NCBI GenBank assembly: GCA_937965785.1
Contig: CALCKT010000054.1
Location: forward strand, 1-60,142
Direction: 5' to 3'
DNA from: an uncultured Propionibacteriaceae bacterium
GTDB lineage: Bacteria > Actinomycetota > Actinomycetes > Propionibacteriales > Propionibacteriaceae
DNA: 60,142 nt
Position 1 is the stretch's first letter. Every line of letters begins with the position of its first letter. The translations under genes and the position numbers were made by a program. The notes below the pieces were generated by a model, which had not been told where the DNA came from, did not search any database, and worked only from the letters and a program-made list of their open reading frames with translations. Of the stretch, positions 34,190-42,080 are shown in pieces.

Positions 34190-35452
34190 TCAGTGCAGTT
34201 CGGGGTCGAGTTCGGCAGCCAGCGGTGGGGTTCCCCCTGCGGTCATCGGTTCCAGGGGAGCCGCCCAGGAACCCGCTTCGCCGGAGGAGACGACGGCTCC
34301 GAACAGCGGCTGGTCGGAGCCGACCACGACTCGCTGCCCCTGCTCGGTGGTCGCGGGAAGTTCGTGCACGACGGTCTGACCGGCGCCCACCGTGACCGTG
34401 GATTTCTCCTCGGCGTTCCCGGCTCCGGTGGCCGTTACCGTGGCCTGCACGTCGGCCGTCCCCGGATTCGTCAACTGCAGCACACCACCGGGCGAGGTGA
34501 AGGTGCCCAGGGATGTCCCCGCTTCGACAGGCGCCATCTGGGCGGAATCCCCCAGGGTGAACGCCATGCCGGCCATCACGGGTGCATCGGAGCTGACCTG
34601 AATCGCCGATGCCTCACCGAGCAGGGCGTTCTCCAGCGACACCGACACACTCGCGTGCGGCGGGATGCTGATGTTCCCGCCCCCCTGGGGCTGGTAGGCG
34701 GGCGTGGTCCCGTAGGCCGTCAGGTTGGCGGTGATCCGCGACTGGCTGGGGTTGGCGAGCACGACGACGGAGCTGGTCGCCCCGGCCGGGATCCCGGGAA
34801 GCAGGTGGGAGGTGCCCAGCTGTGAGGGCCCGGCCGCCGTTCCGCTGTTCTGGGTCTGGGTGATCGCTATCACCGAGGCACGACCCCGGCTGGCCTGGAA
34901 GGACACCCCCACCGGGGTTGCCTTCTCGGTCAGGACGGACAGGGCGATGGTGCGTTCCTGATAGGCGGCGAGCGTGATTCCCCGGGCCCCCAGGGCCTGA
35001 ATCTCCCCCTCCGCGCCGTACAGGGTCAGGTCGATCGCCGCTTCGGATGCGTCCGGGTTGACGATCTTGAGCTGTGTGTCCGCCGTTGCCGGGAGCGCGA
35101 TCACGCCCTGGGAGACGGGTTTGACGCACTGGGTGAGGGTCCGCACGGCACCGGATCCGGAGATTGTCCCACCCACCGGTCCCTCCGTGCCCTCAGCGAC
35201 CACGGAGGTTTCCTGTTCCGTGAGCACCGTGCGTTTCGTCTCGGTGGCGGGGCCGCCCAGCGGGGTGACCGTCGTGGCGTTGTCCACCATCACGGTCGCA
35301 CCGGAGGCCACGGGCACGCACACCACCTTCGTGGAGCGGATCGCCTCCACCGTGGTGACCCGCGGCAGTTCGGCCGGGGTCAGGGTGGTTATCCCGACGA
35401 CCACTCCGGTCAGAACCGCAAAACCCAACAGTGTCTCGAACACGCGTCGCAT
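34190..35452 (-). CDS. DUF5719 family protein, exported
   Basis: A 420-aa protein with an N-terminal hydrophobic segment (FETLLGFAVLTGVVVGITTL) acting as signal anchor, then an extracytoplasmic part of repeated beta-sandwich-like units rich in Thr/Val/Ser (TQLKIVNPDASEAAIDLTLYG, SSVVVLANPSQSRITANLTAYG, GVLQLTNPGTADVQATVTATG). The three comparable N-P-x-x-x-x-x-x-x-L stretches indicate internal duplication. The ATG lies 2 nt after the stop of the giant glycosyltransferase gene. The pair is conserved in actinobacteria and probably acts together at the cell surface; function unknown. Confidence 0.78.
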   Translation of the reverse strand: MRRVFETLLGFAVLTGVVVGITTLTPAELPRVTTVEAIRSTKVVCVPVASGATVMVDNATTVTPLGGPATETKRTVLTEQETSVVAEGTEGPVGGTISGSGAVRTLTQCVKPVSQGVIALPATADTQLKIVNPDASEAAIDLTLYGAEGEIQALGARGITLAAYQERTIALSVLTEKATPVGVSFQASRGRASVIAITQTQNSGTAAGPSQLGTSHLLPGIPAGATSSVVVLANPSQSRITANLTAYGTTPAYQPQGGGNISIPPHASVSVSLENALLGEASAIQVSSDAPVMAGMAFTLGDSAQMAPVEAGTSLGTFTSPGGVLQLTNPGTADVQATVTATGAGNAEEKSTVTVGAGQTVVHELPATTEQGQRVVVGSDQPLFGAVVSSGEAGSWAAPLEPMTAGGTPPLAAELDPELH

Positions 35453-35454
35453 CT

Positions 35455-38400
35455 TCAGTCCTCCAGTCCGCGCCGGGCCCCCGAGGAGCCTCCGATCGTG
35501 GGTGCCGCCAGGCCGATGATCAACACGACTACACCGACCTGCAAACCGAACATCCACCATGTCGGCGCCATGCCCCAGGTCACCTTTCCCGCGAGCCCTG
35601 CGGGAACGACGAAGGTCGCTTTTTCGCCATCGGGGAGCGGGGCGAGCTCCTGCCCGTCGATGCGGACCCGCCACCGGTCATCCGGGCGTTCGGCGAGCAC
35701 CAGGCGGCGCTCGGTGTCGGCGGCGGTGACGTTCCCGTCCAGGACGGCCTTGCTGCCGTTCTCGTCGACGATGTGCAGGCGGGAGGGAAGCTCGACCACC
35801 GTCCAGATGACGGTGTCCCCGTCCACCGGGGAGTGTGTCAGGCCTGCCGCGTTACCGACGGCCGCCAGCTGTTCAGTGCTGAAACCTTTCATCCACACGT
35901 GGCTGACACCGAGTTCCTGCAGGTGATCGGCCAGGTTCTCCGGTGCGTCGCCGCCGCCGAGCAGCTGCACGAGGGTGGCGAAGTCGTCATGGAAAGCACC
36001 CACCGGGTTGCGTTCGGCCGTGCCCCAGCCGGGCTGGGAGGAATCGACCACGTTCCAGCTCAGTCCTCCGTCGGACCTGGTCTTGATCATCAGGACCCGG
36101 GTCTGGCGCTCCGAGACCACCACGCCGCGGGCGAAACCGAGCTCGGAGGGGTGGTTGGAGACGGGACCCGCGAAACCGATGACCGCCCAGGCCCCGGCCG
36201 CCAGCAGTGAAACCGCTGAGAGACAAACGAGCAGAACACGCAGATCCGCTCCGGCCTTCTCGTTCCGGAGCCTCATGGCGACGACCGGGGCGAGCAGCCC
36301 GGCCACCGTCAACAGGGCCCAGCCCGAGAGCAGGGCCCGCGCCTCACCGCCGTTCACCGGCAACGCGATCCGGGAGAGCACCACCCCTGCGATGAGCGGG
36401 ATCCCGATTCCGGTGATCGAGAGCAGACGGATTCGCGTGCTCCGGATCGTGCAGATGGCATAGACCGCCGCCAGTCCCAGGACCGTGAAGAAAGCCATGT
36501 TCGCCCACAACGGCAGTCCGGAGGGCAGTATCCGCCCGAACAGGGTCGTCAGCGAGGCCGGCGTCCACGCGGGCCAGGCCAGCGGATCGGGCCCTGTGAG
36601 GAGACGACTCGGATGGGCGATCAGCGACGGAACCCACGGGGCCAGGAAAGCGGCCGGGAGGACGAGCGCGATCAGCACCGGCAACCAGACGAAACGATCC
36701 CGAATCACCCAGATGATTCCGCCGATCACCGCCAGGATCAGAAGCACCGGCCATGCGGTGCTGCCTATCAGCAGCCACGCGGCGGCGCTTGCAGGTGCCC
36801 GGAGCCGTTCTGCCCCGAGACTGTCATCGATGGCCATCCGGTGGACGGCGGAGGCGAGCTGCGGCAGGACGATGGCGAGCATCATTCCTGCCGCGTCGCC
36901 GGCCGTCACCAGGCCGAGCAGGATCACCGCTCCAGCCCACGTCCCGGCGGCGATCGCCGACGTGGTACGGGGCACCTCGAAACGACGCAGGAAGGCGTGC
37001 GCGGACAGACCGGCCAGCAGGGGCGCCAACCCCAGTGCCAGGAAGATCAGCAACTGTGGGCTGCCGAATGTCAGGGTGGAGAGCAGGGCCCCGACCAGGA
37101 GCCAGGGCGCATCGGACCCCGCGAGGCCGACGGTCGGGCTCAGCGCGGCCTCCCAGGCCTTCCCGATGTTTTCGGGAGCCGGCAGCAGACCTCCGCCGAA
37201 AACGTCCCCGAACCCGAACAGGTTCCGCAGCGCCACTGCCCCAGCCACGAGCAGCAGCAGCGTCAGGATTGCCAAGGGCGCCAGGAACCGGCGTTGGGAG
37301 GGCCCGCCGGTGAAATCATCCCCGGTCATCTCGTCGATGCTGAACCCGGATTCCTGGTTCGTGAAGTCCCGGTACCGGTCGGCCAGGTCCGCCCCCAGCC
37401 GGTCGAGCGCGTTGCGCACGGACCAATAGCGTCTGGGCAGCAGCCGGGAGACGTCCATGTTGCCCACCGACCTGGCGGCCAGGCTCTTCACCTGGTCCCG
37501 GGTGGATGTGAACCTGCGGATGGCCCGCAGTTCGGCGCCCGCGAGCCGGGGGGATTTGGCCAGGAGGAATCCGATGGCCCGGAGCCAGCTTCCGGCCACC
37601 AGCCGGGCGGTCGAGACCGGTTTCGCGCCGCGGGCGGCCGCCACGCGGAGAGCGGCGAGGCGATCGACCTCGTGTGATTCCCGGGCGAATGCCCCGCGTC
37701 GTTCCCCCGTCCTACCGGACTGGCGATGCGTCAGGGCCGCATCCGGCCAGGTGACGACCTTGTGTCCGGCCTCGTTGGCGCGCCACCCGAAGTCCACCCC
37801 GTCGCGGTGCAGCGGCAGCTCCGGTGCCAGGCCGCCGAGTTGGTGCCAGACGTCGCCGCGGATCAGCATTCCCGCGGTCGACCCGCCCAGCACCGGTTCC
37901 GAGATCTCCTGCCCCTGATCGATGTCCCCGTCATCGACGATTGCCACACGCCGTCCCGTCGGGGTGATCGACTGCCCGATCTCCGCCAGGGTCTCGGGGT
38001 AGTTGCGGCGGCGCGGCTGGAGCAGCTTCGGGTACAAAACGGCCGCCCCCGTCCTGGCCGCGCCCTGCAGCAACTGGCCCAGCGCGTCGGGCTGGGGGGC
38101 CGAATCATCGTGCAGCAGCCAGATCCATGGCGCGCCGGGGGGCAGTGCAACGGAAACCGCTTCTCCGAAGCCGAGGTTCCGTCCACCATCCAACACGCCG
38201 CTTATGATTCCCGCCGCACGGGCCTGTTCCAGCAGTTGCCGCGATGAATCGGTGGACCCGTTGTCCACCGCGACGATCATCGCCGGGCGGGGATTCAACG
38301 CCCCCAGAGCCCGGAGCTGGCGTGGCAACCACTCCTCCGCGTTGTGCACCACCATCACCGCGGCCACCATGCGGGGATCTATCGTCTCGATCGGCTCGGG

Positions 38401-38457
38401 CTCCGGCTCCTCGTCGATCCAGGCCCAGAGGTTGTCCGTCATCGCCTGACTCGTCAA
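35455..38457 (-). CDS. large GT2 glycosyltransferase with polytopic membrane region
   Basis: A 1000-aa membrane protein. Residues ~25-260 are a GT-A glycosyltransferase family 2 domain: AVMVVHNAEEWLPRQL, the nucleotide-binding VAVDNGSTDSS, GGRNLGFGEAV, LLHDDSAPQPDAL (DDS at the metal site) and the acceptor-site GVDFGWRANEAGH. About 12 membrane segments follow (~400-780), then an extracytoplasmic C-terminal domain and a last membrane helix. TTG 38457 has a perfect AGGAGG 7 nt upstream, which decides the start over the ATG at 38442. A TATCGT -10 lies at 38511-38516. It probably transfers a sugar to an envelope polymer. Confidence 0.85.
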   Translation of the reverse strand: MTSQAMTDNLWAWIDEEPEPEPIETIDPRMVAAVMVVHNAEEWLPRQLRALGALNPRPAMIVAVDNGSTDSSRQLLEQARAAGIISGVLDGGRNLGFGEAVSVALPPGAPWIWLLHDDSAPQPDALGQLLQGAARTGAAVLYPKLLQPRRRNYPETLAEIGQSITPTGRRVAIVDDGDIDQGQEISEPVLGGSTAGMLIRGDVWHQLGGLAPELPLHRDGVDFGWRANEAGHKVVTWPDAALTHRQSGRTGERRGAFARESHEVDRLAALRVAAARGAKPVSTARLVAGSWLRAIGFLLAKSPRLAGAELRAIRRFTSTRDQVKSLAARSVGNMDVSRLLPRRYWSVRNALDRLGADLADRYRDFTNQESGFSIDEMTGDDFTGGPSQRRFLAPLAILTLLLLVAGAVALRNLFGFGDVFGGGLLPAPENIGKAWEAALSPTVGLAGSDAPWLLVGALLSTLTFGSPQLLIFLALGLAPLLAGLSAHAFLRRFEVPRTTSAIAAGTWAGAVILLGLVTAGDAAGMMLAIVLPQLASAVHRMAIDDSLGAERLRAPASAAAWLLIGSTAWPVLLILAVIGGIIWVIRDRFVWLPVLIALVLPAAFLAPWVPSLIAHPSRLLTGPDPLAWPAWTPASLTTLFGRILPSGLPLWANMAFFTVLGLAAVYAICTIRSTRIRLLSITGIGIPLIAGVVLSRIALPVNGGEARALLSGWALLTVAGLLAPVVAMRLRNEKAGADLRVLLVCLSAVSLLAAGAWAVIGFAGPVSNHPSELGFARGVVVSERQTRVLMIKTRSDGGLSWNVVDSSQPGWGTAERNPVGAFHDDFATLVQLLGGGDAPENLADHLQELGVSHVWMKGFSTEQLAAVGNAAGLTHSPVDGDTVIWTVVELPSRLHIVDENGSKAVLDGNVTAADTERRLVLAERPDDRWRVRIDGQELAPLPDGEKATFVVPAGLAGKVTWGMAPTWWMFGLQVGVVVLIIGLAAPTIGGSSGARRGLED

Positions 38458-38464
38458 GCCGATT

Positions 38465-38470
38465 CCTCCT
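38465..38470 (-). promoter_or_regulatory. ribosome-binding site AGGAGG deciding a TTG start
   Basis: Perfect AGGAGG on the minus strand with 7 nt to the TTG at 38457 of the large glycosyltransferase gene. Confidence 0.7.
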
Positions 38471-38510
38471 GTCAGCAGGCCCCCGACGCCCGGGGGAACA
38501 CACACCCCAG

Positions 38511-38516
38511 ACGATA
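38511..38516 (-). promoter_or_regulatory. possible -10 TATCGT of the glycosyltransferase-DUF5719 operon
   Basis: TATCGT on the minus strand, giving a leader of about 45 nt that holds the AGGAGG site. Confidence 0.35.
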
Positions 38517-38551
38517 GCCCACCCGGCGACTCGGCGAGCCAGGCAACCGGC

Positions 38552-38809
38552 TCAGATGGCTTGGCGCTTCAGCTTTCGGCGCTCACGTTCCGAAAGTCCA
38601 CCCCAAATCCCGAATCTTTCATCATTGGCCAACGCGTACTCCAGACATTCAGCGCGCACCGTGCAGCTTGAGCACACACGCTTCGCCTCGCGTGTTGATC
38701 CCCCCTTCTCCGGGAAAAATGCCTCAGGATCCGTCTGTGCACACAATGCATGCTGATGCCAGGCGAATTCATCCTCGGCGTTCACCCCCAACGTCCAGAT
38801 GTCGTCCAT
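38552..38809 (-). CDS. whiB: WhiB-family iron-sulfur regulator (WhiB2/WhmD-like)
   Basis: An 85-aa transcription factor with the four Fe-S ligand cysteines: one at ALCAQTDPEAFFPEKG, CSSC and AECLEYAL (Cys pattern C-x21-C-x2-C-x5-C), then the G-I-W-G-G turn and a basic C-terminus (SERERRKLKRQ). WhiB2-type proteins control septation and division. Position between the envelope genes and manC matches whiB2 (Rv3260c). The ATG at 38809 has a GAGGGGG site; the frame extends open for 95 more codons upstream, but that stretch lies over the promoter. Confidence 0.93.
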   Translation of the reverse strand: MDDIWTLGVNAEDEFAWHQHALCAQTDPEAFFPEKGGSTREAKRVCSSCTVRAECLEYALANDERFGIWGGLSERERRKLKRQAI

Positions 38810-39076
38810 TTTGCCCCCTCTCTGGCCCAAATTACACACGTGCGGTTCCTTCGCGTCAAGCCCGTCCGGCGATTCGGCTTGCACCGGGACCGGGCGGACA
38901 AACCCAGTTCGTTTTCCCAACCGTTCGCCCCCCGGGATGGCAGGATCCCCAAGGAGAATCCCCCACCCGTTCTCACCGTCAGGACCACCACCGACCGTTT
39001 CGCCGAACCGTCCCCCGCTTCGATGAGCACTGCCGCCAAGGATTCGAGACCCCCGACGGCTGATTAAGTTGAAGGT

Positions 39077-39093
39077 TGAAGGTATGACCTTCA
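39077..39093. promoter_or_regulatory. operator-like palindrome at the whiB transcription start
   Basis: TGAAGGT-ATG-ACCTTCA, a perfect 7-bp inverted repeat, directly downstream of the whiB -10 and preceded by a second TTGAAGGT half-site (39069-39076). The position over the expected start site suggests a repressor or autoregulatory site. Confidence 0.45.
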
Positions 39094-39120
39094 TCCTACC
39101 CGCGCCAGAAGGGCTGATAA
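39093..39120 (-). promoter_or_regulatory. probable whiB promoter (TTATCA - 16 nt - TAGGAT)
   Basis: On the minus strand TTATCA (39120-39115) and TAGGAT (39098-39093) are spaced by 16 nt. The expected start lies near 39086, giving a long leader. Confidence 0.55.
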
Positions 39121-39180
39121 TCCGGATCCGGGCTCCCCCCTGTCCTCCGTTTGGCCAAGTCCTCGCGTCCTACGTTCCGC

Positions 39181-39213
39181 GGGCCCGGTCATGCCCGATT
39201 CTTGACCGGGCCC
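39181..39213 (-). terminator. terminator-like hairpin after manC
   Basis: An 11-bp perfect stem GGGCCCGGTCA / TGACCGGGCCC with an 11-nt loop, 22 nt past the manC stop. No T-run. Confidence 0.55.
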
Positions 39214-39234
39214 CGGAGGCACCGCCGCCGTTCG

Positions 39235-40314
39235 TCAGGCGTACTCGGCACCCAGCCGGTCGCGCACCAGCTCCACCAGTTCACGTATCCGCCCGGCCTG
39301 CGTCAGAGGGGCCACGAGGGTCGCCACCGGGGTGTGGACGACGAGCGCGTCCCGCAGCCCCATGGTTGCCACAACATGCCTCTCACCAGCGGTGTTGATG
39401 ATCACGCACCCCGAGGAGTCCAGGCTCATGCTGCGTCCGTCGACCCGGTTTCCGTGCTCGTCCAGCAGGAACTGCTCGGCGAGGTTCTGGTAGCTGCCGA
39501 CATCAACCCAGGAGACATCCAACCCGACCGCGAGCACTTCCGCGCTGCCCTTGCCGAGGGAAACCGGCTGCATGATCGCGTAGTCGACGGAGGTCTTCAG
39601 GAGGGTGGGGAAAAGTTCATCCAGCAGCTCATTGTGAGCAGCGATTATGCGCACTTTCTTGGCCGTGTCCGGCACCAGCAGCTCCAGCTGGTCCAGCAGC
39701 GTCTCCACGCGCCACACGAACATCCCCGCGTTCCACCAGTACTCCCCCGATGCCAGGTACTGTTCGGCGACCCGGAGTTCCGGTTTTTCCTTGAATTCCG
39801 AAACCCGCCAGGCGCCCAATTCCTCATCGACGCACCCGTCCCGGTGCAGGTATCCGAATCCCGTGTGGGCCTCGGTCGGGACAACCCCCATCGTCACGAG
39901 GGCCCGGGGCCTGGTCTCCGCCACCCCGAAGGCGCGTTCCAAGGTGGTGCGGAATCCCTCGACGGGGGTGATGATGTGATCGGCGCTGAGCATGGCGACG
40001 ACGGCCTCCGGGTCGCGTCGTTCGAGGACCGCGGCTGACCAGGCCACGGCGCTCAGCGAATCACGGCCCACGGGTTCCCCGAGCAGGTTCTCCCTCGGTA
40101 GTTCGGGAAGTTGCCGGGCTACGACATCCACGTAGGCGCGAGAGGTGCACACGAGGATCCGGGCGTCCGGGATCATGCCCGCAACCCGTTCGTAGGCGAG
40201 CCGAAGCAGGCTCCTCCCGTCGAAGAGCTCCAGAAGCTGCTTGGGCGTTCCCTGTCTCGAAAGGGGCCACAGCCTCGTACCGGAGCCGCCCGCCATTATC
40301 ACCACGTAGCGCAT
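39235..40314 (-). CDS. manC: mannose-1-phosphate guanylyltransferase
   Basis: Makes GDP-mannose from mannose-1-phosphate and GTP (359 aa, single-domain type). Nucleotidyltransferase motifs: VIMAGGSGTRLWPLSR at the N-terminus, a GYLHRDG turn, and FKEKPELRVAEQYL. VSWVDVGSYQNL closes the active site. ATG 40314 has a TAGAGT -10 six nt upstream. With manB it supplies mannose for envelope glycans; the M. tuberculosis counterpart is Rv3264c. A monocistronic unit. Confidence 0.93.
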   Translation of the reverse strand: MRYVVIMAGGSGTRLWPLSRQGTPKQLLELFDGRSLLRLAYERVAGMIPDARILVCTSRAYVDVVARQLPELPRENLLGEPVGRDSLSAVAWSAAVLERRDPEAVVAMLSADHIITPVEGFRTTLERAFGVAETRPRALVTMGVVPTEAHTGFGYLHRDGCVDEELGAWRVSEFKEKPELRVAEQYLASGEYWWNAGMFVWRVETLLDQLELLVPDTAKKVRIIAAHNELLDELFPTLLKTSVDYAIMQPVSLGKGSAEVLAVGLDVSWVDVGSYQNLAEQFLLDEHGNRVDGRSMSLDSSGCVIINTAGERHVVATMGLRDALVVHTPVATLVAPLTQAGRIRELVELVRDRLGAEYA

Positions 40315-40320
40315 GCAAGG

Positions 40321-40326
40321 ACTCTA
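40321..40326 (-). promoter_or_regulatory. -10 element TAGAGT of manC (leaderless)
   Basis: TAGAGT on the minus strand, 6 nt before the ATG at 40314. Confidence 0.5.
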
Positions 40327-40417
40327 CTTGGAGGCGATGTCGTCCACCGGCCTTGGGAAAAACCGGATGGTTCCGCGGATGTGTGACGGCATGATCTGCA
40401 CCCGCGCACGGAGCCTC

Positions 40418-40423
40418 TAGCAT
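40418..40423 (+). promoter_or_regulatory. -10 element TAGCAT of the TIGR03089 gene (leaderless)
   Basis: TAGCAT with 6 nt to the ATG at 40430, no Shine-Dalgarno. Confidence 0.5.
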
Positions 40424-40429
40424 CGGGCC

Positions 40430-41110
40430 ATGTTCATCGAGAAACTTCGCAGGCGGTTCGGGGCCGCACCGCTGTTCACCCACTACGACGAGGCTGCCGG
40501 TTCCCGGGTGGAATTGTCCGGGACGACCTTCTCGAACTGGGTGGACAAGACCGTGAACATGTTGGACGGTCTCGGTGTGGAGGCCGGGGAGCCTGTTCAT
40601 CTGGACCTGGTCAACACCGACCCGGGGCACTGGGTGACTGCGGTGTGGGTGGCTGCGATCTGGCAACGCGGTTGCCCCGTGGCGGAGCGGGACGACGGCG
40701 GGGCGGCGCTCGCGGTGGTCGGCCCGGGCCGCGGAGTCAGGGGCCCCGTCACAGTGATGTGCTCGCTGCATCCCCTCGGGCTGGGGCTCCCGGATCTTCC
40801 CGCGGACTGCACGGACTACGCGGACGTGCTGGCGGAACCGGACGTTCACTGGGAGGAAACCGTTGCCCCGGAGGCCCCGGCGTGGCTGCCGGAGATCACC
40901 CGGGCGGGGCTGGGGCGTTTCCCGGGATCGGATCGACGGCTCCTGTTCGCGGATCCGCCTCCGGGCTGGGAGAGCGTGCAGATGTTGCTGGTCTCCCCGG
41001 TGCTGGGGGGTGGCTCGACGGTCGTGGTGACAGGTGCCCCGCCCGAGCGCGTCTCCCGGATCGCCGCCGAGGAGAAGGCCGTCCTCACCCGCGTCGGGGA
41101 AGCCCTCTGA
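40430..41110 (+). CDS. TIGR03089 family protein (AMP-binding N-domain-like)
   Basis: A 226-aa protein equivalent in position to Rv3268. It resembles the N-terminal lobe of acyl-adenylating enzymes (PLFTHYDEAAGSRVELSGTTFSNWVDKTVNML, then a WVAAIWQRGCPV helix) without the ATP-binding and catalytic motifs, so it is unlikely to adenylate. Role unknown, but it is always near LCP and envelope glycosyltransferase genes. It converges on the GT2 gene with a 26-nt overlap of coding ends. Confidence 0.82.
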   Translation: MFIEKLRRRFGAAPLFTHYDEAAGSRVELSGTTFSNWVDKTVNMLDGLGVEAGEPVHLDLVNTDPGHWVTAVWVAAIWQRGCPVAERDDGGAALAVVGPGRGVRGPVTVMCSLHPLGLGLPDLPADCTDYADVLAEPDVHWEETVAPEAPAWLPEITRAGLGRFPGSDRRLLFADPPPGWESVQMLLVSPVLGGGSTVVVTGAPPERVSRIAAEEKAVLTRVGEAL

Positions 41111-42080
41111 GGAACCCGGTTCCCCAGGCCAGATGCATGGTTGCCAGCACCATGGGCAGCCGAATCCGAGCCTCCGCCGGCACATTGCGCATGGTCAGGG
41201 TCGCGAAGACGAGGAAACCCAGGTACAGCACCGGGAAGACGAGCATGGCCGCCAGCCAGGGGCGTCGCAGCCACACCCCGGTCATTCCGACCCCCAGGCC
41301 CGCGCCCGTGCCCAGGACGGCGGCTGGCGGGGCGAGGTAGCGGCGGCTGGCGGTTTCGGGATGGCGCCTGATGACCTCCCGCCGCCACCGTCCCGTCAGG
41401 TGGAACTGCCGCGCCAGGGCCCGCAGGCTGGAGCGGGGACGGTAGACGACCCTCAGTTCCGGGGTGAACCACACCAGGTGTCCGGCGCGGCGGAGCCGGT
41501 AGTTGAGTTCCCAGTCCTGGGCGCGGTGCAGGGATTCGTCGAAACCGCCGACCTCCTTCAGGACGTCGCGGCGGAAAACCCCCAAAAAGACGGTGTCCGC
41601 CGGTCCCGCCGGCGTGGCGGCCAGGTGGAAACCCCCACCGCCGAGACCCAGGTGTGAGTTGTAGGCCGCCGCAACGGCCTGTTCGAAGGGTGTGCGACCC
41701 TGGGCATCCATCAGACCCCCGACGTTCGCCGCCCCCGTCGCCCGGAGGGTTTCCACCGCGGTGGCGATGTATCCCGGGCACAGCTCGGCGTGACCGTCGA
41801 CGCGGACGATGATCTCGTGGCTGGCCGCCTCGATGGCCAGGTTGAGACCGGCAGGGGTGAAACCCGTGGGATTGTCCACCACGACGACCCGGTCATCGGT
41901 TGCCGCCAGGGAATCGGCGATCTCCCGGGTGCGGTCGCTGCTCGGCCCCACCGCGATCACCACCTCCAGTTGGCCCGCGTATCCCTGGGCCAGGACACGC
42001 CCAACAGCGGCCTCCAGGTGCGGTTCCTCGTTGCGGACGGGCATGACGACACTGACGGGTTCGGGAATCACCCGGATCAA
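41085..42080 (-). CDS. GT2 glycosyltransferase (ExoA/WbbL-like)
   Basis: A 331-aa membrane-associated glycosyltransferase. The GT-A domain begins VSVVMPVRNEEPHLEAAVGRV, has VVDNPTGFTPAGLNLA and the metal motif VRVDGHAEL (D-G-H), then EVGGFDESLHRAQDWELNYRLRRAGH at the acceptor site. Two or three membrane segments follow at the C-terminus. TTG 42080 overlaps the LCP stop as TTGA; a GTG 9 nt further in is an alternative. Co-transcribed after the LCP gene, so it probably builds the glycan that the LCP protein attaches to peptidoglycan. Confidence 0.85.
   Translation of the reverse strand: MIRVIPEPVSVVMPVRNEEPHLEAAVGRVLAQGYAGQLEVVIAVGPSSDRTREIADSLAATDDRVVVVDNPTGFTPAGLNLAIEAASHEIIVRVDGHAELCPGYIATAVETLRATGAANVGGLMDAQGRTPFEQAVAAAYNSHLGLGGGGFHLAATPAGPADTVFLGVFRRDVLKEVGGFDESLHRAQDWELNYRLRRAGHLVWFTPELRVVYRPRSSLRALARQFHLTGRWRREVIRRHPETASRRYLAPPAAVLGTGAGLGVGMTGVWLRRPWLAAMLVFPVLYLGFLVFATLTMRNVPAEARIRLPMVLATMHLAWGTGFLRGLPRRG

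Larger units (their letters stand above)
38810..39234. other. 425-nt gap: whiB leader, promoter and operator-like palindrome
   Basis: Minus-strand whiB leader of about 275 nt, promoter (-10 at 39093-39098) and palindrome (39077-39093), then a hairpin at 39181-39213 behind manC. No further gene is supported. The leader itself is G-rich and free of stop codons in the whiB frame. Confidence 0.5.

Noticed and set aside
38810..39094. N-terminal extension of WhiB (180-aa version from an ATG at 39094)
   Set aside because: The start lies upstream of or at the expected transcription start (39086), inside the promoter/palindrome, the composition is Gly/Arg-rich, and the 85-aa form already has the normal WhiB length and a good ribosome site at 38809.
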